Assembly: GCA_017399325.1 (NCBI GenBank)
Contig: JAFQDY010000068.1
Span: 1-13,294, forward strand
From: Oscillospiraceae bacterium
Lineage (GTDB): Bacteria > Bacillota > Clostridia > Oscillospirales > Oscillospiraceae
DNA: 13,294 bases
Direction of reading: 5' to 3'
The notes beneath the pieces are model-generated. The model was not told the DNA's origin. It was given only the letters and a program-made list of their open reading frames with translations, and ran no database searches. Below are positions 7,841 through 13,294 of the stretch, piece by piece. Each line of letters opens with the position of its first letter. Within the stretch, counting starts at the first letter, position 1. The position numbers and the translations under genes are program-made.

Positions 7841-9253
7841 ATGGAAAAGAGAACACACTTTTATGTCAGCCCGAAAAACGGCCTGACCTGGCTGGTAGCC
7901 CTTTGTATGGTTTGCTCGGCAGTGGCCCGCGTTCTTTTTGTCGGTGTGGAAGGAACCGATGTGTGGAGCCAAATCGTTCTGCCAATCGCAGCGGCTGTGC
8001 TATTTGGACTTATGTGCCTGCTTTGCGGCAAAGAACAGTTTTATAAGACCGCGATCCCCGTTTGGATGAATTGCATTTACTACGGCTTTTTCTTCTTCGG
8101 TTATAACTTTGTGGCCTTTGATAAGCTCATTGGCGGTCTGTTTGCCATCGCGTTGTTGTTTGTGGCTGTGTTGTACACCCAGGTCACTTCCGGAAAGATC
8201 CCCGCAACTTTGCTGATCATTCCACTGGGCGCATTCCCCTTGGCAGCAAGGCTTTACTTAAACCGCTGGGCAGTGATCTCTGCCAACTGGGAGGCGCTGC
8301 TCCCCCTTCTTCCCGACGCGCTGTTTACACTGGGCCTGATCATCGTGGTATTTGCCATTCGGATCCACAGTTCCGAAGAGTATCACCCCACTTGGGGCGA
8401 CAGAACTGACGGTCGCCGCATTCGCACAGAGCCGCCTATGAATCAGGTGTCCCCCTATGTGATGTGGACAAGATGCGCCTCTATGAATCTGTTTGAGGAA
8501 GCCTTTGAGATCACCAATGTAGAGCGCTACATCCGTCAGAAGCGGAAAGAAGGTCTGACCTCTTTCGGTTTGATGCATGTTATGCTGGCCGCTTACTGCC
8601 GGGCCATGTGCCGGTATCCCGGTTTGAACCGCTTCATTGCCGGCCAGAAGATCTATACCCACGGCAACGACATTCAATTCTGCCTGACGGTCAAAAAGGA
8701 AATGACCTCCACCTCTCCGGAAACGGTTATCAAAGTGCATCTTGCGCCTACGGACACCGCTGAAGATGTTTACAACAAGGTCAACAAAGAGATCGAGGCA
8801 GTTAAGAACTCTCCGCTGGATTCCGGTTTCGACAATCTGGCCCACGCCTTTATGCTGATCCCCGGTCTGGTGCTGAAATTCACCGTGTGGCTGCTGCGGG
8901 TTTTGGACTACTTCGGTCTTCTGCCCAAGTTCCTGCTGGAACTGAGCCCCTTCCACGGAAGTGTGTTCTTCACTTCTATGGGTTCTTTGGGCATCCCCCC
9001 CATTTACCATCATCTGTATGACTTCGGTAACCTGCCCCTGTTCGGTTCTTTCGGCTGCAAGCGCCGGGCCCTTGAAGTACAGGAGGACGGTTCTGTGGTG
9101 CAGAAGAAGTATCTGGATTTCCGTTTCTCTATGGACGAGCGGATCGTTGACGGCTTCTATTACGCTGCATTCTTCAAGTGCTTCCGCCGCATCATTCAGC
9201 GGCCCGATCAGTTGGACTTGCCCCCCGAGGAAGTTCTGAAAGACATTGACTAA
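7841..9253 (+). CDS. Membrane protein with degenerate E2/CAT-like acyltransferase domain
   Basis: A 470-residue protein with two parts. Residues about 15-175 are very hydrophobic and hold about six predicted membrane segments (near 15-36, 43-62, 71-92, 95-113, 120-138 and 151-173). Residues about 185-460 resemble the catalytic domain of 2-oxoacid dehydrogenase E2 acyltransferases and chloramphenicol acetyltransferase, but there are no lipoyl or subunit-binding domains. The late block TSMGSLGIPPIYHHLYDFGNLPLFGSFG (378-405) and MDERIVDGFYYAAFF (431-445) match the E2 regions around TISNLG and DHRVxDG. The catalytic His of HxxxDG is replaced by Glu433, while Asp437-Gly438 remain, so classical acyl transfer is doubtful. 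I recall clostridial proteins annotated as E2 subunits with the same DER..DG variant. The ATG at 7841 is chosen because the promoter lies just upstream; an in-frame ATG at 7778 precedes the promoter. It lacks a Shine-Dalgarno sequence. birA follows after 3 bp. Function unknown. Confidence 0.85.
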   Translation: MEKRTHFYVSPKNGLTWLVALCMVCSAVARVLFVGVEGTDVWSQIVLPIAAAVLFGLMCLLCGKEQFYKTAIPVWMNCIYYGFFFFGYNFVAFDKLIGGLFAIALLFVAVLYTQVTSGKIPATLLIIPLGAFPLAARLYLNRWAVISANWEALLPLLPDALFTLGLIIVVFAIRIHSSEEYHPTWGDRTDGRRIRTEPPMNQVSPYVMWTRCASMNLFEEAFEITNVERYIRQKRKEGLTSFGLMHVMLAAYCRAMCRYPGLNRFIAGQKIYTHGNDIQFCLTVKKEMTSTSPETVIKVHLAPTDTAEDVYNKVNKEIEAVKNSPLDSGFDNLAHAFMLIPGLVLKFTVWLLRVLDYFGLLPKFLLELSPFHGSVFFTSMGSLGIPPIYHHLYDFGNLPLFGSFGCKRRALEVQEDGSVVQKKYLDFRFSMDERIVDGFYYAAFFKCFRRIIQRPDQLDLPPEEVLKDID

Positions 9254-9256
9254 ACC

Positions 9257-10057
9257 ATGAAACAAGAAATTTTGCGTTATTTCCAAACAGAGTGTCCCTG
9301 GCGGGACACTCTGTATTGGTATGATACCATTGATTCGACAAATACCGAGGCAAAACGCCTTGCGAAAAACGGTGCGCCCCACGGCACGGTCTTAATTGCG
9401 GGAAGTCAATCTGCTGGCCGCGGTCGGTTAGGACGGCAGTTTTCTTCCCCCGGCGGTATGGGTGTTTATCTGTCGGTGATTTTGCGACCGGCGTGTGCCG
9501 CTGAGGAACTGATGCATCTGACCTGCGCGGTGGCGGTGGCTGCCTGCAACGCAGTCAAAGCCGCTTGCGGATTCCAGCCCCAGGTGAAATGGATAAACGA
9601 TTTGGTTTACGCAAACAGGAAACTGGGCGGTATTCTCACGGAACTTTCTGTAAACAGCGCAACCGGCACGGTGGATCACGCCATCGTGGGCATCGGCATC
9701 AACTGTTTGCAAAAACAGACGGATTTTCCGGTTGAATTGCAGGATATGGCCATTTCTGTCAGCCAGATCACAAACGCGCCTTGTTCCCCTGCCCTGCTGA
9801 CTGCTGCCCTGACGGAAGCGCTTTTTGAAATGAGCAATTCCCTTTTACCCCAAAAAGCCGATTTGCTGAATGCATACAAAGGACTGTGTATCACATTGGG
9901 AAAAGATGTGGTTTTGATGCGCGGCGAAGAAAAACGCTACGCAGTAGCGCTGGACTTGGACGAAAACGGCGGTCTGATCATCCGGAATGCCGACGGCATG
10001 TCGGAAACAGTCAGTTCCGGAGAGGTTTCTGTGCGGGGCATGTACGGTTATCTGTAA
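9257..10057 (+). CDS. birA: Biotin--[acetyl-CoA carboxylase] ligase, no DNA-binding domain
   Basis: Activates biotin to biotinyl-AMP and transfers it to the lysine of biotin carrier domains such as AccB. The 266-residue protein begins directly with the ligase domain: DSTN (26-29), the biotin/ATP loop GRGRLGRQFSSP (54-65), KWINDLVY (111-118), KLGGILTE (122-129) and GIGINC (145-150). It ends with an SH3-like C-terminal domain containing GEVSVRG (255-261). There is no N-terminal helix-turn-helix, so it should be a monofunctional ligase and not the biotin-operon repressor. It lies 3 bp after the E2-like gene and has no recognisable Shine-Dalgarno sequence, so translation probably depends on coupling with the upstream gene. 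Codons 11-18 form a perfect inverted repeat. No biotin-dependent enzyme is encoded in the window, so the reason for pairing with the E2-like protein is open. Confidence 0.95.
   Translation: MKQEILRYFQTECPWRDTLYWYDTIDSTNTEAKRLAKNGAPHGTVLIAGSQSAGRGRLGRQFSSPGGMGVYLSVILRPACAAEELMHLTCAVAVAACNAVKAACGFQPQVKWINDLVYANRKLGGILTELSVNSATGTVDHAIVGIGINCLQKQTDFPVELQDMAISVSQITNAPCSPALLTAALTEALFEMSNSLLPQKADLLNAYKGLCITLGKDVVLMRGEEKRYAVALDLDENGGLIIRNADGMSETVSSGEVSVRGMYGYL
9287..9314 (+). repeat. Perfect 12-bp inverted repeat (hairpin) inside birA
   Basis: ACAGAGTGTCCC, a TGGC loop and GGGACACTCTGT form a perfect 12-bp stem starting exactly at codon 11 of birA, 31 bp from the first base of its ATG. No T-run follows, so it is not a standard terminator. 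A second small dyad, TGGTAT-G-ATACCA (9317-9329), follows immediately. It could be an mRNA structure that tunes birA translation or a protein-binding palindrome. Confidence 0.7.
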
Positions 10058-10064
10058 ATTTTTA

Positions 10065-10093
10065 TTGCTTTTTTGTCCTGTATTGGTTATACT
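10065..10093 (+). promoter_or_regulatory. Likely promoter of the Cys-rich small membrane protein gene
   Basis: TTGCTT (10065-10070), a 17-bp spacer and TATACT (10088-10093), about 33 bp before the ATG. The -10 is good and the -35 is weak. No terminator is seen between birA and this gene, so read-through from the birA operon is also possible. Confidence 0.55.
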
Positions 10094-10126
10094 GAATATA
10101 GGATATTAAACAAGGAGGTAACACTT

Positions 10127-10333
10127 ATGAAAACTTTTGGTACAATTATGAAGATCGTGGCCGCCTTGGCTGTGATTGCCGGAATCGTATATGTGATCGC
10201 CACCTATGGCGATAAGATCGTAGCATGGGCAAGAGGCCTGTGGAGCAGATACGGTTGGGGTTGCTGCTGCGGCGATGATTGCTGCTGCGATTGCGACGAT
10301 GTCCAGGCTGACGCGCTGGATTTTGAAGCCTGA
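10127..10333 (+). CDS. Small membrane protein with Cys/Asp-rich tail, unknown function
   Basis: A 68-residue protein that I cannot assign to a named family. The start ATG has a textbook AAGGAGG site 7 bases upstream, which favours it over an in-frame ATG 54 bp earlier. Residues about 8-27 form one hydrophobic, probably membrane-spanning segment. Residues 28-44 are amphipathic and basic/aromatic (GDKIVAWARGLWSRYGWG). The tail from residue 46 holds seven Cys (46, 47, 48, 52, 53, 54, 56) interleaved with Asp (50, 51, 55, 57, 58), then an acidic end ADALDFEA. Such a cluster could bind metal or take part in thiol chemistry, but no known metal-binding spacing is exact. There is no cleavable signal or lipobox. 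It has its own promoter and a strong terminator 10 bp after the stop, so it looks like an independently and perhaps highly expressed gene. Confidence 0.85.
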   Translation: MKTFGTIMKIVAALAVIAGIVYVIATYGDKIVAWARGLWSRYGWGCCCGDDCCCDCDDVQADALDFEA

Positions 10334-10343
10334 TCAACAAGAG

Positions 10344-10373
10344 AAAACCCGGGAAGTTCGCTTCCCGGGTTTT
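10344..10373. terminator. Bidirectional terminator between convergent genes
   Basis: AAAACCCGGGAAG, a TTCG loop and CTTCCCGGGTTTT give a perfect 13-bp stem. On the plus strand it ends in TTTTATTATTT, and on the minus strand in TTTTCTCTT. It therefore serves both the small Cys-rich gene (plus) and the hprK-rluA operon (minus), whose last stop codon lies immediately beside it. Confidence 0.93.
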
Positions 10374-10374
10374 A

Positions 10375-11340
10375 TTATTTGCTTATATCACCAAAATAGG
10401 TGTGAACGAATTCCACATCATTCACCTGGAATGACTTTCCGTTCAAATAGGACAGGCATTCTGCGTCTGTGGTGAATCGGAACGTCAGTTTATAAGAGTA
10501 AAGCGCCTGGTAATTTCTGTCAAATCGCTTGTCCAGTTTTCCGTATTTGCCGTCCCCCAAAAGCGGATGGCCCGCGTGGGCAAACTGAGCGCGGATCTGG
10601 TGGGTACGGCCGGTGATCAGTTCACATTCCACCAGCGACAGTCCTCCTGCGCTTTTGAGGACCTGATAATTGGTTTGACAGGTCTTGGCACCGGGCTGAG
10701 GTTTGTCCGTAACAAAGACGCGGTTTTGCTTGGCATCTTTGAACAGGTAGCCTTTCAAACTGCCCTTTGCAGGTTTGGGCGTGCCTTCCACAATGGCCAG
10801 ATACCGCTTGTCCATCTCTCGGTCTTTGATCTTCTGATTAAGGACTCGAAGGCTCTGGGCATTTTTGGCAGCGATCACGATACCGCCGGTGTTCCGGTCG
10901 ATACGGTTACAGAGCGCCGGTGCAAAGGCATTCTCCCCCCGGGGACTCCACTCCCGTTTTTGGTACAGATATGCCTGAATATGGTCAATGAGCGTCCTGC
11001 CGTACTCTGCCCCGTCGTGGGGGTGGACCGCCAGACCGGGGCGTTTGTCAACCAGTAGGATATTTTCATCTTCGTAGACGATATTCAGTTTGGGACTTGC
11101 CACTTTCAGATAGGCATTTTCCTGCCTGGGTGTGTCGAAGAACTCGTCGTTGATGTAGAGTTGGATCACATCACCTGTATTTAACCGGCTGTCCCGTTCT
11201 GCCCGGGCGCCGTTGATCTTGATCCGCTTGATGCGGATATATTTTTGCGCCAGTGACGCCGGAAGCAGTGGCACCGCCTTGCTCAAGAACCGGTCTAACC
11301 GCTGACCGCTGTCGTTAGGACCGATGGTAAATTCTTTCAT
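10375..11340 (-). CDS. RluA-family (RluC/RluD-like) RNA pseudouridine synthase
   Basis: Converts specific uridines in RNA, most likely 23S rRNA, to pseudouridine. The 321-residue protein has an N-terminal S4 RNA-binding domain (about 12-75, with SGQRLDRFLSKAVP and IKRIKINGAR) and an RluA catalytic domain. The catalytic motif is NRIDRNTGG (145-153) with Asp148; the usual form is HRLDxxTSG, and the Asn/Ile/Gly variants leave the Asp and Arg intact. Other family blocks are LLVDKRPGLAVHP (95-107), DKRYLAIVEG (177-186), LITGRTHQIRAQFAHAGHPLLGDGKYG (241-267) and a C-terminal strand. The exact paralogue and target sites cannot be told from sequence alone. The start has a CGGAGC site and lies 14 bp after hprK, so the two form an operon ending at the shared terminator. 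Confidence 0.93.
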   Translation of the reverse strand: MKEFTIGPNDSGQRLDRFLSKAVPLLPASLAQKYIRIKRIKINGARAERDSRLNTGDVIQLYINDEFFDTPRQENAYLKVASPKLNIVYEDENILLVDKRPGLAVHPHDGAEYGRTLIDHIQAYLYQKREWSPRGENAFAPALCNRIDRNTGGIVIAAKNAQSLRVLNQKIKDREMDKRYLAIVEGTPKPAKGSLKGYLFKDAKQNRVFVTDKPQPGAKTCQTNYQVLKSAGGLSLVECELITGRTHQIRAQFAHAGHPLLGDGKYGKLDKRFDRNYQALYSYKLTFRFTTDAECLSYLNGKSFQVNDVEFVHTYFGDISK

Positions 11341-11354
11341 TGTTTGCTCCGTTT

Positions 11355-12293
11355 TCAGAGATTACTCTGCTCAAAATAGGTGTCGATCTGCTCGGTGAAC
11401 TCCTTGGCGGGGTTATAGCCCATTTGCCGCTGGCGATTGTTCATGGCGGCAACTTCCAAAATCACCGCAAGGTTACGGCCGGGGGTGATGGGAATGGTAT
11501 TCATCGGCACTTGCACGTCCAAAATTTCCATATACTGTTCTTCCAGGCCCACCCGGTCATAGGTAGCCTGATTGTTCCAAGGAACAACATTCACCACCAG
11601 ATCGATCTCATTTTCGGATTTTACCGCGCCCATACCGAACAGTTTCGCCACATTCACGATGCCGATGCCACGCAGTTCCACATAGTTGCGGATCAGGTCG
11701 GGAGCAGTGCCGATGAGAGTGCTGCCGGAAACTTTGCGGATCTCCACGGCATCGTCAGCGATCAAACGGTGGCCGCGTTTTAACAGTTCCACTGCCGCCT
11801 CACTTTTGCCCATACCGCTTTCGCCCAGCACCAAAACGCCCTCGCCGTAAATTTCCATCAGCACGCCGTGACGGGTGATCCGGGGCGCCAGCGCTGCAGA
11901 CAGGTAAGCAACGATGGCCGAAACGATGGTGCTGGTAGCCTCACGGCAGCGCAAAACCGTAATATCGTGCTTCTTGGCCAGTTCCAAACAAACCGGCTCC
12001 AAGGGGTTGTAGCGGGTCACCAGCATAGCCGGGAATTTATAAGCATAGTAGCGGTCCATTGCCTTTTCCCGCTCGGCCTGGGTCAACTTTTGCAGATAAC
12101 TGATCTCCACATTGCCCAGCACCTGCAGACGCATAGGTTCAAAGTGGTCGAAATAGCCGGTCAATTGCAGACCGGGTCTGGACACATCTGCAACCGTTAA
12201 CTGAATTTCCTCGTAATCACTGGCCTGATGCGCCACCTCAAGTTTGAATTCTTTTACCAAAGTGGTCAGCGGCACGCTATATACCGTAAACAT
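11355..12293 (-). CDS. hprK: HPr kinase/phosphorylase
   Basis: Phosphorylates and dephosphorylates Ser46 of HPr (and Crh), the key switch of carbon catabolite repression in Firmicutes, sensing fructose bisphosphate and phosphate. The 312-residue length is typical. An N-terminal domain (about 1-130) precedes the catalytic domain. That domain shows His142 in RHGVLMEIYGEGVL, Walker A GESGMGKS (157-164), IADDAVEI (178-185) with the catalytic Asp, the HprK signature VELRGIGIVNV (205-215), and the C-terminal PGRNLAVILEVAAMN (271-285). The start has an AAGGGGG site. It is the first gene of a two-gene operon with the pseudouridine synthase and has its own promoter about 35-65 bp upstream. The gene for HPr itself is not in the window. 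Confidence 0.97.
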   Translation of the reverse strand: MFTVYSVPLTTLVKEFKLEVAHQASDYEEIQLTVADVSRPGLQLTGYFDHFEPMRLQVLGNVEISYLQKLTQAEREKAMDRYYAYKFPAMLVTRYNPLEPVCLELAKKHDITVLRCREATSTIVSAIVAYLSAALAPRITRHGVLMEIYGEGVLVLGESGMGKSEAAVELLKRGHRLIADDAVEIRKVSGSTLIGTAPDLIRNYVELRGIGIVNVAKLFGMGAVKSENEIDLVVNVVPWNNQATYDRVGLEEQYMEILDVQVPMNTIPITPGRNLAVILEVAAMNNRQRQMGYNPAKEFTEQIDTYFEQSNL

Positions 12294-12329
12294 AGTATGG
12301 CCCCCTTATTTCATCAAATTCTTATAGAT

Positions 12330-12358
12330 ATTATAGCGGTCAGCCGGCAGAATAGCAA
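12330..12358 (-). promoter_or_regulatory. Sigma-A-type promoter of the hprK operon
   Basis: On the minus strand, TTGCTA (12353-12358), a 17-bp spacer and a perfect TATAAT (12330-12335). Transcription should start near 12323, giving a leader of about 30 nt with the AAGGGGG ribosome binding site. Confidence 0.75.
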
Positions 12359-12395
12359 CAATATTTTAAAAAACGAAAAAAATACAAAAAAAGAC

Positions 12396-12424
12396 TTGCT
12401 TTTTGGAAAAATCTTTGGTATCAT
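12396..12424 (+). promoter_or_regulatory. Sigma-A-type promoter of rpmB
   Basis: TTGCTT (12396-12401), a 17-bp spacer and TATCAT (12419-12424), embedded in a very A-rich tract (12366-12394) that could act as an UP element. The expected start is near 12431, about 60 bases before the rpmB ATG. It is divergent from the hprK promoter, with about 37 bp between the two -35 boxes. Confidence 0.7.
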
Positions 12425-12430
12425 ATCTAA

Positions 12431-12448
12431 GCGCCTGTTTGTGGGCGC
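12431..12448 (+). other. Hairpin at the 5' end of the rpmB leader
   Basis: GCGCC, an 8-base loop and GGCGC, placed right at the predicted transcription start. A 5'-terminal stem-loop can protect an mRNA from 5'-end-dependent decay; this role is inferred. No T-run follows, so it is not a terminator. Confidence 0.5.
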
Positions 12449-12491
12449 AAAAAAGAAACGATTTTATTATGCAGATAGGAGGTGCAGTAGA

Positions 12492-12680
12492 ATGGCGAAG
12501 TGTGATTATTGTGGCAAGGGCGTTACCTTTGGTATTAAGGTCTCCCACTCCCACAGACGTTCCAATCGAACCTGGAAACCCAATGTAAAGCGGGTTAAGG
12601 CCATTGTGAATGGTACCCCGTGCCATGTGTACGCTTGTACCAGATGCCTCCGTTCCAACAAGGTTGAACGCGCTGTTTGA
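12492..12680 (+). CDS. rpmB: 50S ribosomal protein L28 (zinc-ribbon form)
   Basis: A structural protein of the large ribosomal subunit. It has 62 residues, a normal length, and the family pattern MAKCDYCGKGVTFGIKVSHSHRRSNRTWKPN. Cys4/Cys7 and Cys49/Cys52 form a CxxC...CxxC zinc ribbon, and Cys44 is an additional cysteine. The start is set by an excellent AGGAGG site 8-9 bases upstream. The in-frame extension to 12228 reads through the promoter and is not coding. The gene stands alone, with its own promoter and a terminator just after the stop, as rpmB often does in Firmicutes. Confidence 0.97.
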   Translation: MAKCDYCGKGVTFGIKVSHSHRRSNRTWKPNVKRVKAIVNGTPCHVYACTRCLRSNKVERAV

Positions 12681-12693
12681 TCCCCTGCATGTT

Positions 12694-12722
12694 AACGGCA
12701 CTGCTTAGGCAGTGCCGTTTTT
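12694..12722 (+). terminator. Rho-independent terminator of rpmB
   Basis: AACGGCACTGC, a TTAG loop and GCAGTGCCGTT form a perfect 11-bp stem followed by TTTATTT, starting 14 bases after the rpmB stop. Confidence 0.93.
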
Positions 12723-12739
12723 ATTTATGCCGTCCAAGA

Positions 12740-12772
12740 AAAAAGCGTGTACCAAATCGGTACACGCTTTTT
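12740..12772 (-). terminator. Terminator of the SH3b-repeat gene, probably bidirectional
   Basis: On the plus strand, AAAAAGCGTGTACC, an AAATC loop and GGTACACGCTTTTT form a 14-bp stem. On the minus strand it lies just past the stop of the SH3b gene and ends in TTTTTTCTT. It also has a T-run in the plus direction, so it may back up the rpmB terminator. Confidence 0.88.
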
Positions 12773-12775
12773 GTG

Positions 12776-13294
12776 TTATTTCTTGATGTAGCCCATATGG
12801 ACCCAGCCCTTGGCGACTCTGCCCCAAGTGCTGCCGTCTGCGGCCTTCTTGGTTTCCAGAATTTCGACCTTAGTGCCGTAGTACAGGTAACCCACAATGG
12901 AATTGTTGGTGCCTGCGTCCTTACGGATATGCAGGCAGTCTGCAATGACTGTGCCTGTGGTCTTTTGGGTGGTGGTGCTGCTGCCGGAAGATGTCTGGCT
13001 GTCCAGCACAACATAACTCAGGCTGATCCAACCCTTGTCGATCTTGCCCCAGGTCATTCCGCCTGCGGTCTTCTGCTCTGTGATGGTTACTTTTGTGTTG
13101 GGTTTCAGATAGCCCACAATGCTGTAAGATGTGCCGGCGTTGGAACGGATACGCAGATAGTCATTGACCTTAACTGTGCCGGTTACAACGGTAGGCGTCG
13201 TGGTGGTGCTGCCGGAACTGCCGGTGCTGCCACTACTGCTGCCGGTAGATGTGGAATCAAACCGCACATATTTCAGGCAGATCCAACCCTTGTC
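12776..13294 (-). CDS. Secreted-type protein with SH3b repeats, C-terminal part (cut by window edge)
   Basis: The last 172 residues of a protein whose N-terminus lies beyond the right edge. Three bacterial SH3 (SH3b/SH3_3) units are visible: the end of one (DKGWICLKYV, visible residues 1-10), a complete one (about 38-98, from GTVKVNDYLRIRSNAGTSYS to KGWISLSYVVL) and a last one (about 113-172, from GTVIADCLHIRKDAGTNNS to KGWVHMGYIKK). The RIRSNAGTSYSIVGYL and GWxxxxYV patterns are typical of this family, which binds cell-wall peptide or targets enzymes to peptidoglycan. Linkers are Ser/Thr/Gly-rich and low-complexity (about 12-36 and 99-112), common in secreted Gram-positive proteins. The catalytic part, if any (for example an amidase or NlpC/P60 hydrolase), is not in the window. 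The frame is open at position 13294, so no start should be assigned here. Confidence 0.9.
   Translation of the reverse strand, partial: DKGWICLKYVRFDSTSTGSSSGSTGSSGSTTTTPTVVTGTVKVNDYLRIRSNAGTSYSIVGYLKPNTKVTITEQKTAGGMTWGKIDKGWISLSYVVLDSQTSSGSSTTTQKTTGTVIADCLHIRKDAGTNNSIVGYLYYGTKVEILETKKAADGSTWGRVAKGWVHMGYIKK

Noticed and set aside
8258..9382. 374-codon minus-strand frame opposite the E2-like gene
   Set aside because: The plus-strand protein has clear E2-like blocks and a strong promoter. The antisense frame has no motifs and spans two real genes.
12228..12491. In-frame N-terminal extension of L28 to 150 codons
   Set aside because: It runs through both divergent promoters and the hprK start. 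L28 has its own strong ribosome binding site at the shorter, family-sized start.
12366..12701. 111-codon minus-strand frame opposite rpmB
   Set aside because: It is the shadow of a highly conserved ribosomal protein gene and spans the rpmB promoter and terminator hairpin.
13001..13183. Possible tandem DNA repeats as a mobile or CRISPR-like array
   Set aside because: The repetition is at protein level (SH3b domains with Ser/Thr linkers). There are no short identical repeats with unique spacers.

Overview
The window looks like a core-genome segment from a Gram-positive, low-to-mid G+C Firmicute, most likely a gut-type member of the Clostridia (Oscillospiraceae/Ruminococcaceae-like). The pointers are the smc-ftsY and yhbY-nadD-yqeK-rsfS gene orders, HPr kinase/phosphorylase, a short FtsY without an acidic N-terminal domain, and strong AAGGAGG-type ribosome binding sites. 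Base composition is roughly balanced by eye. Species identity is an inference.

Region 1 (1-7777, minus strand) is one long housekeeping cluster read from right to left: smc, ftsY, rdgB, yhbY, a fused nadD-yqeK, rsfS and the start of leuS, which runs off the left edge. Gaps are 12-15 bp or the genes overlap. The exception is a 62-bp ftsY-rdgB gap that holds a REP-like palindrome. A sigma-A-type promoter lies upstream of smc. The cluster combines chromosome organisation (Smc), membrane protein targeting (FtsY), nucleotide-pool cleaning (RdgB), ribosome assembly or silencing (YhbY, RsfS), NAD synthesis with Ap4A hydrolysis (NadD-YqeK) and tRNA charging (LeuS).

Region 2 (7778-10373, plus strand) is divergent from smc. 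It holds a membrane protein carrying a degenerate 2-oxoacid-dehydrogenase-E2-like acyltransferase domain, then a monofunctional biotin ligase (birA) 3 bp downstream. A small membrane protein with a cysteine/aspartate-rich tail follows from its own promoter. The E2-like gene has an almost ideal promoter whose start point should fall at or within a few bases of the ATG, so its mRNA is probably leaderless. birA has no Shine-Dalgarno sequence either, and carries a perfect 12-bp hairpin just inside its coding region.

Region 3 (10344-12358, minus strand) is a two-gene operon, hprK then an RluA-family pseudouridine synthase. It ends at a strong hairpin shared with the convergent small gene.

Region 4 (12396-13294) has rpmB (ribosomal protein L28, zinc-ribbon form) on the plus strand with its promoter, a 5'-end hairpin and a terminator. 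Convergent to it is the 3' end of a secreted-type protein made of SH3b repeats, with its own terminator; it continues beyond the right edge.

I found no CRISPR array, insertion sequence, tRNA, rRNA, phage gene or defence system. Most of the window is ordinary core genome. The points worth a second look are the E2-like/birA pair with its unusual translation signals, the Cys/Asp-rich small membrane protein, the hairpin inside birA and the REP-like element.
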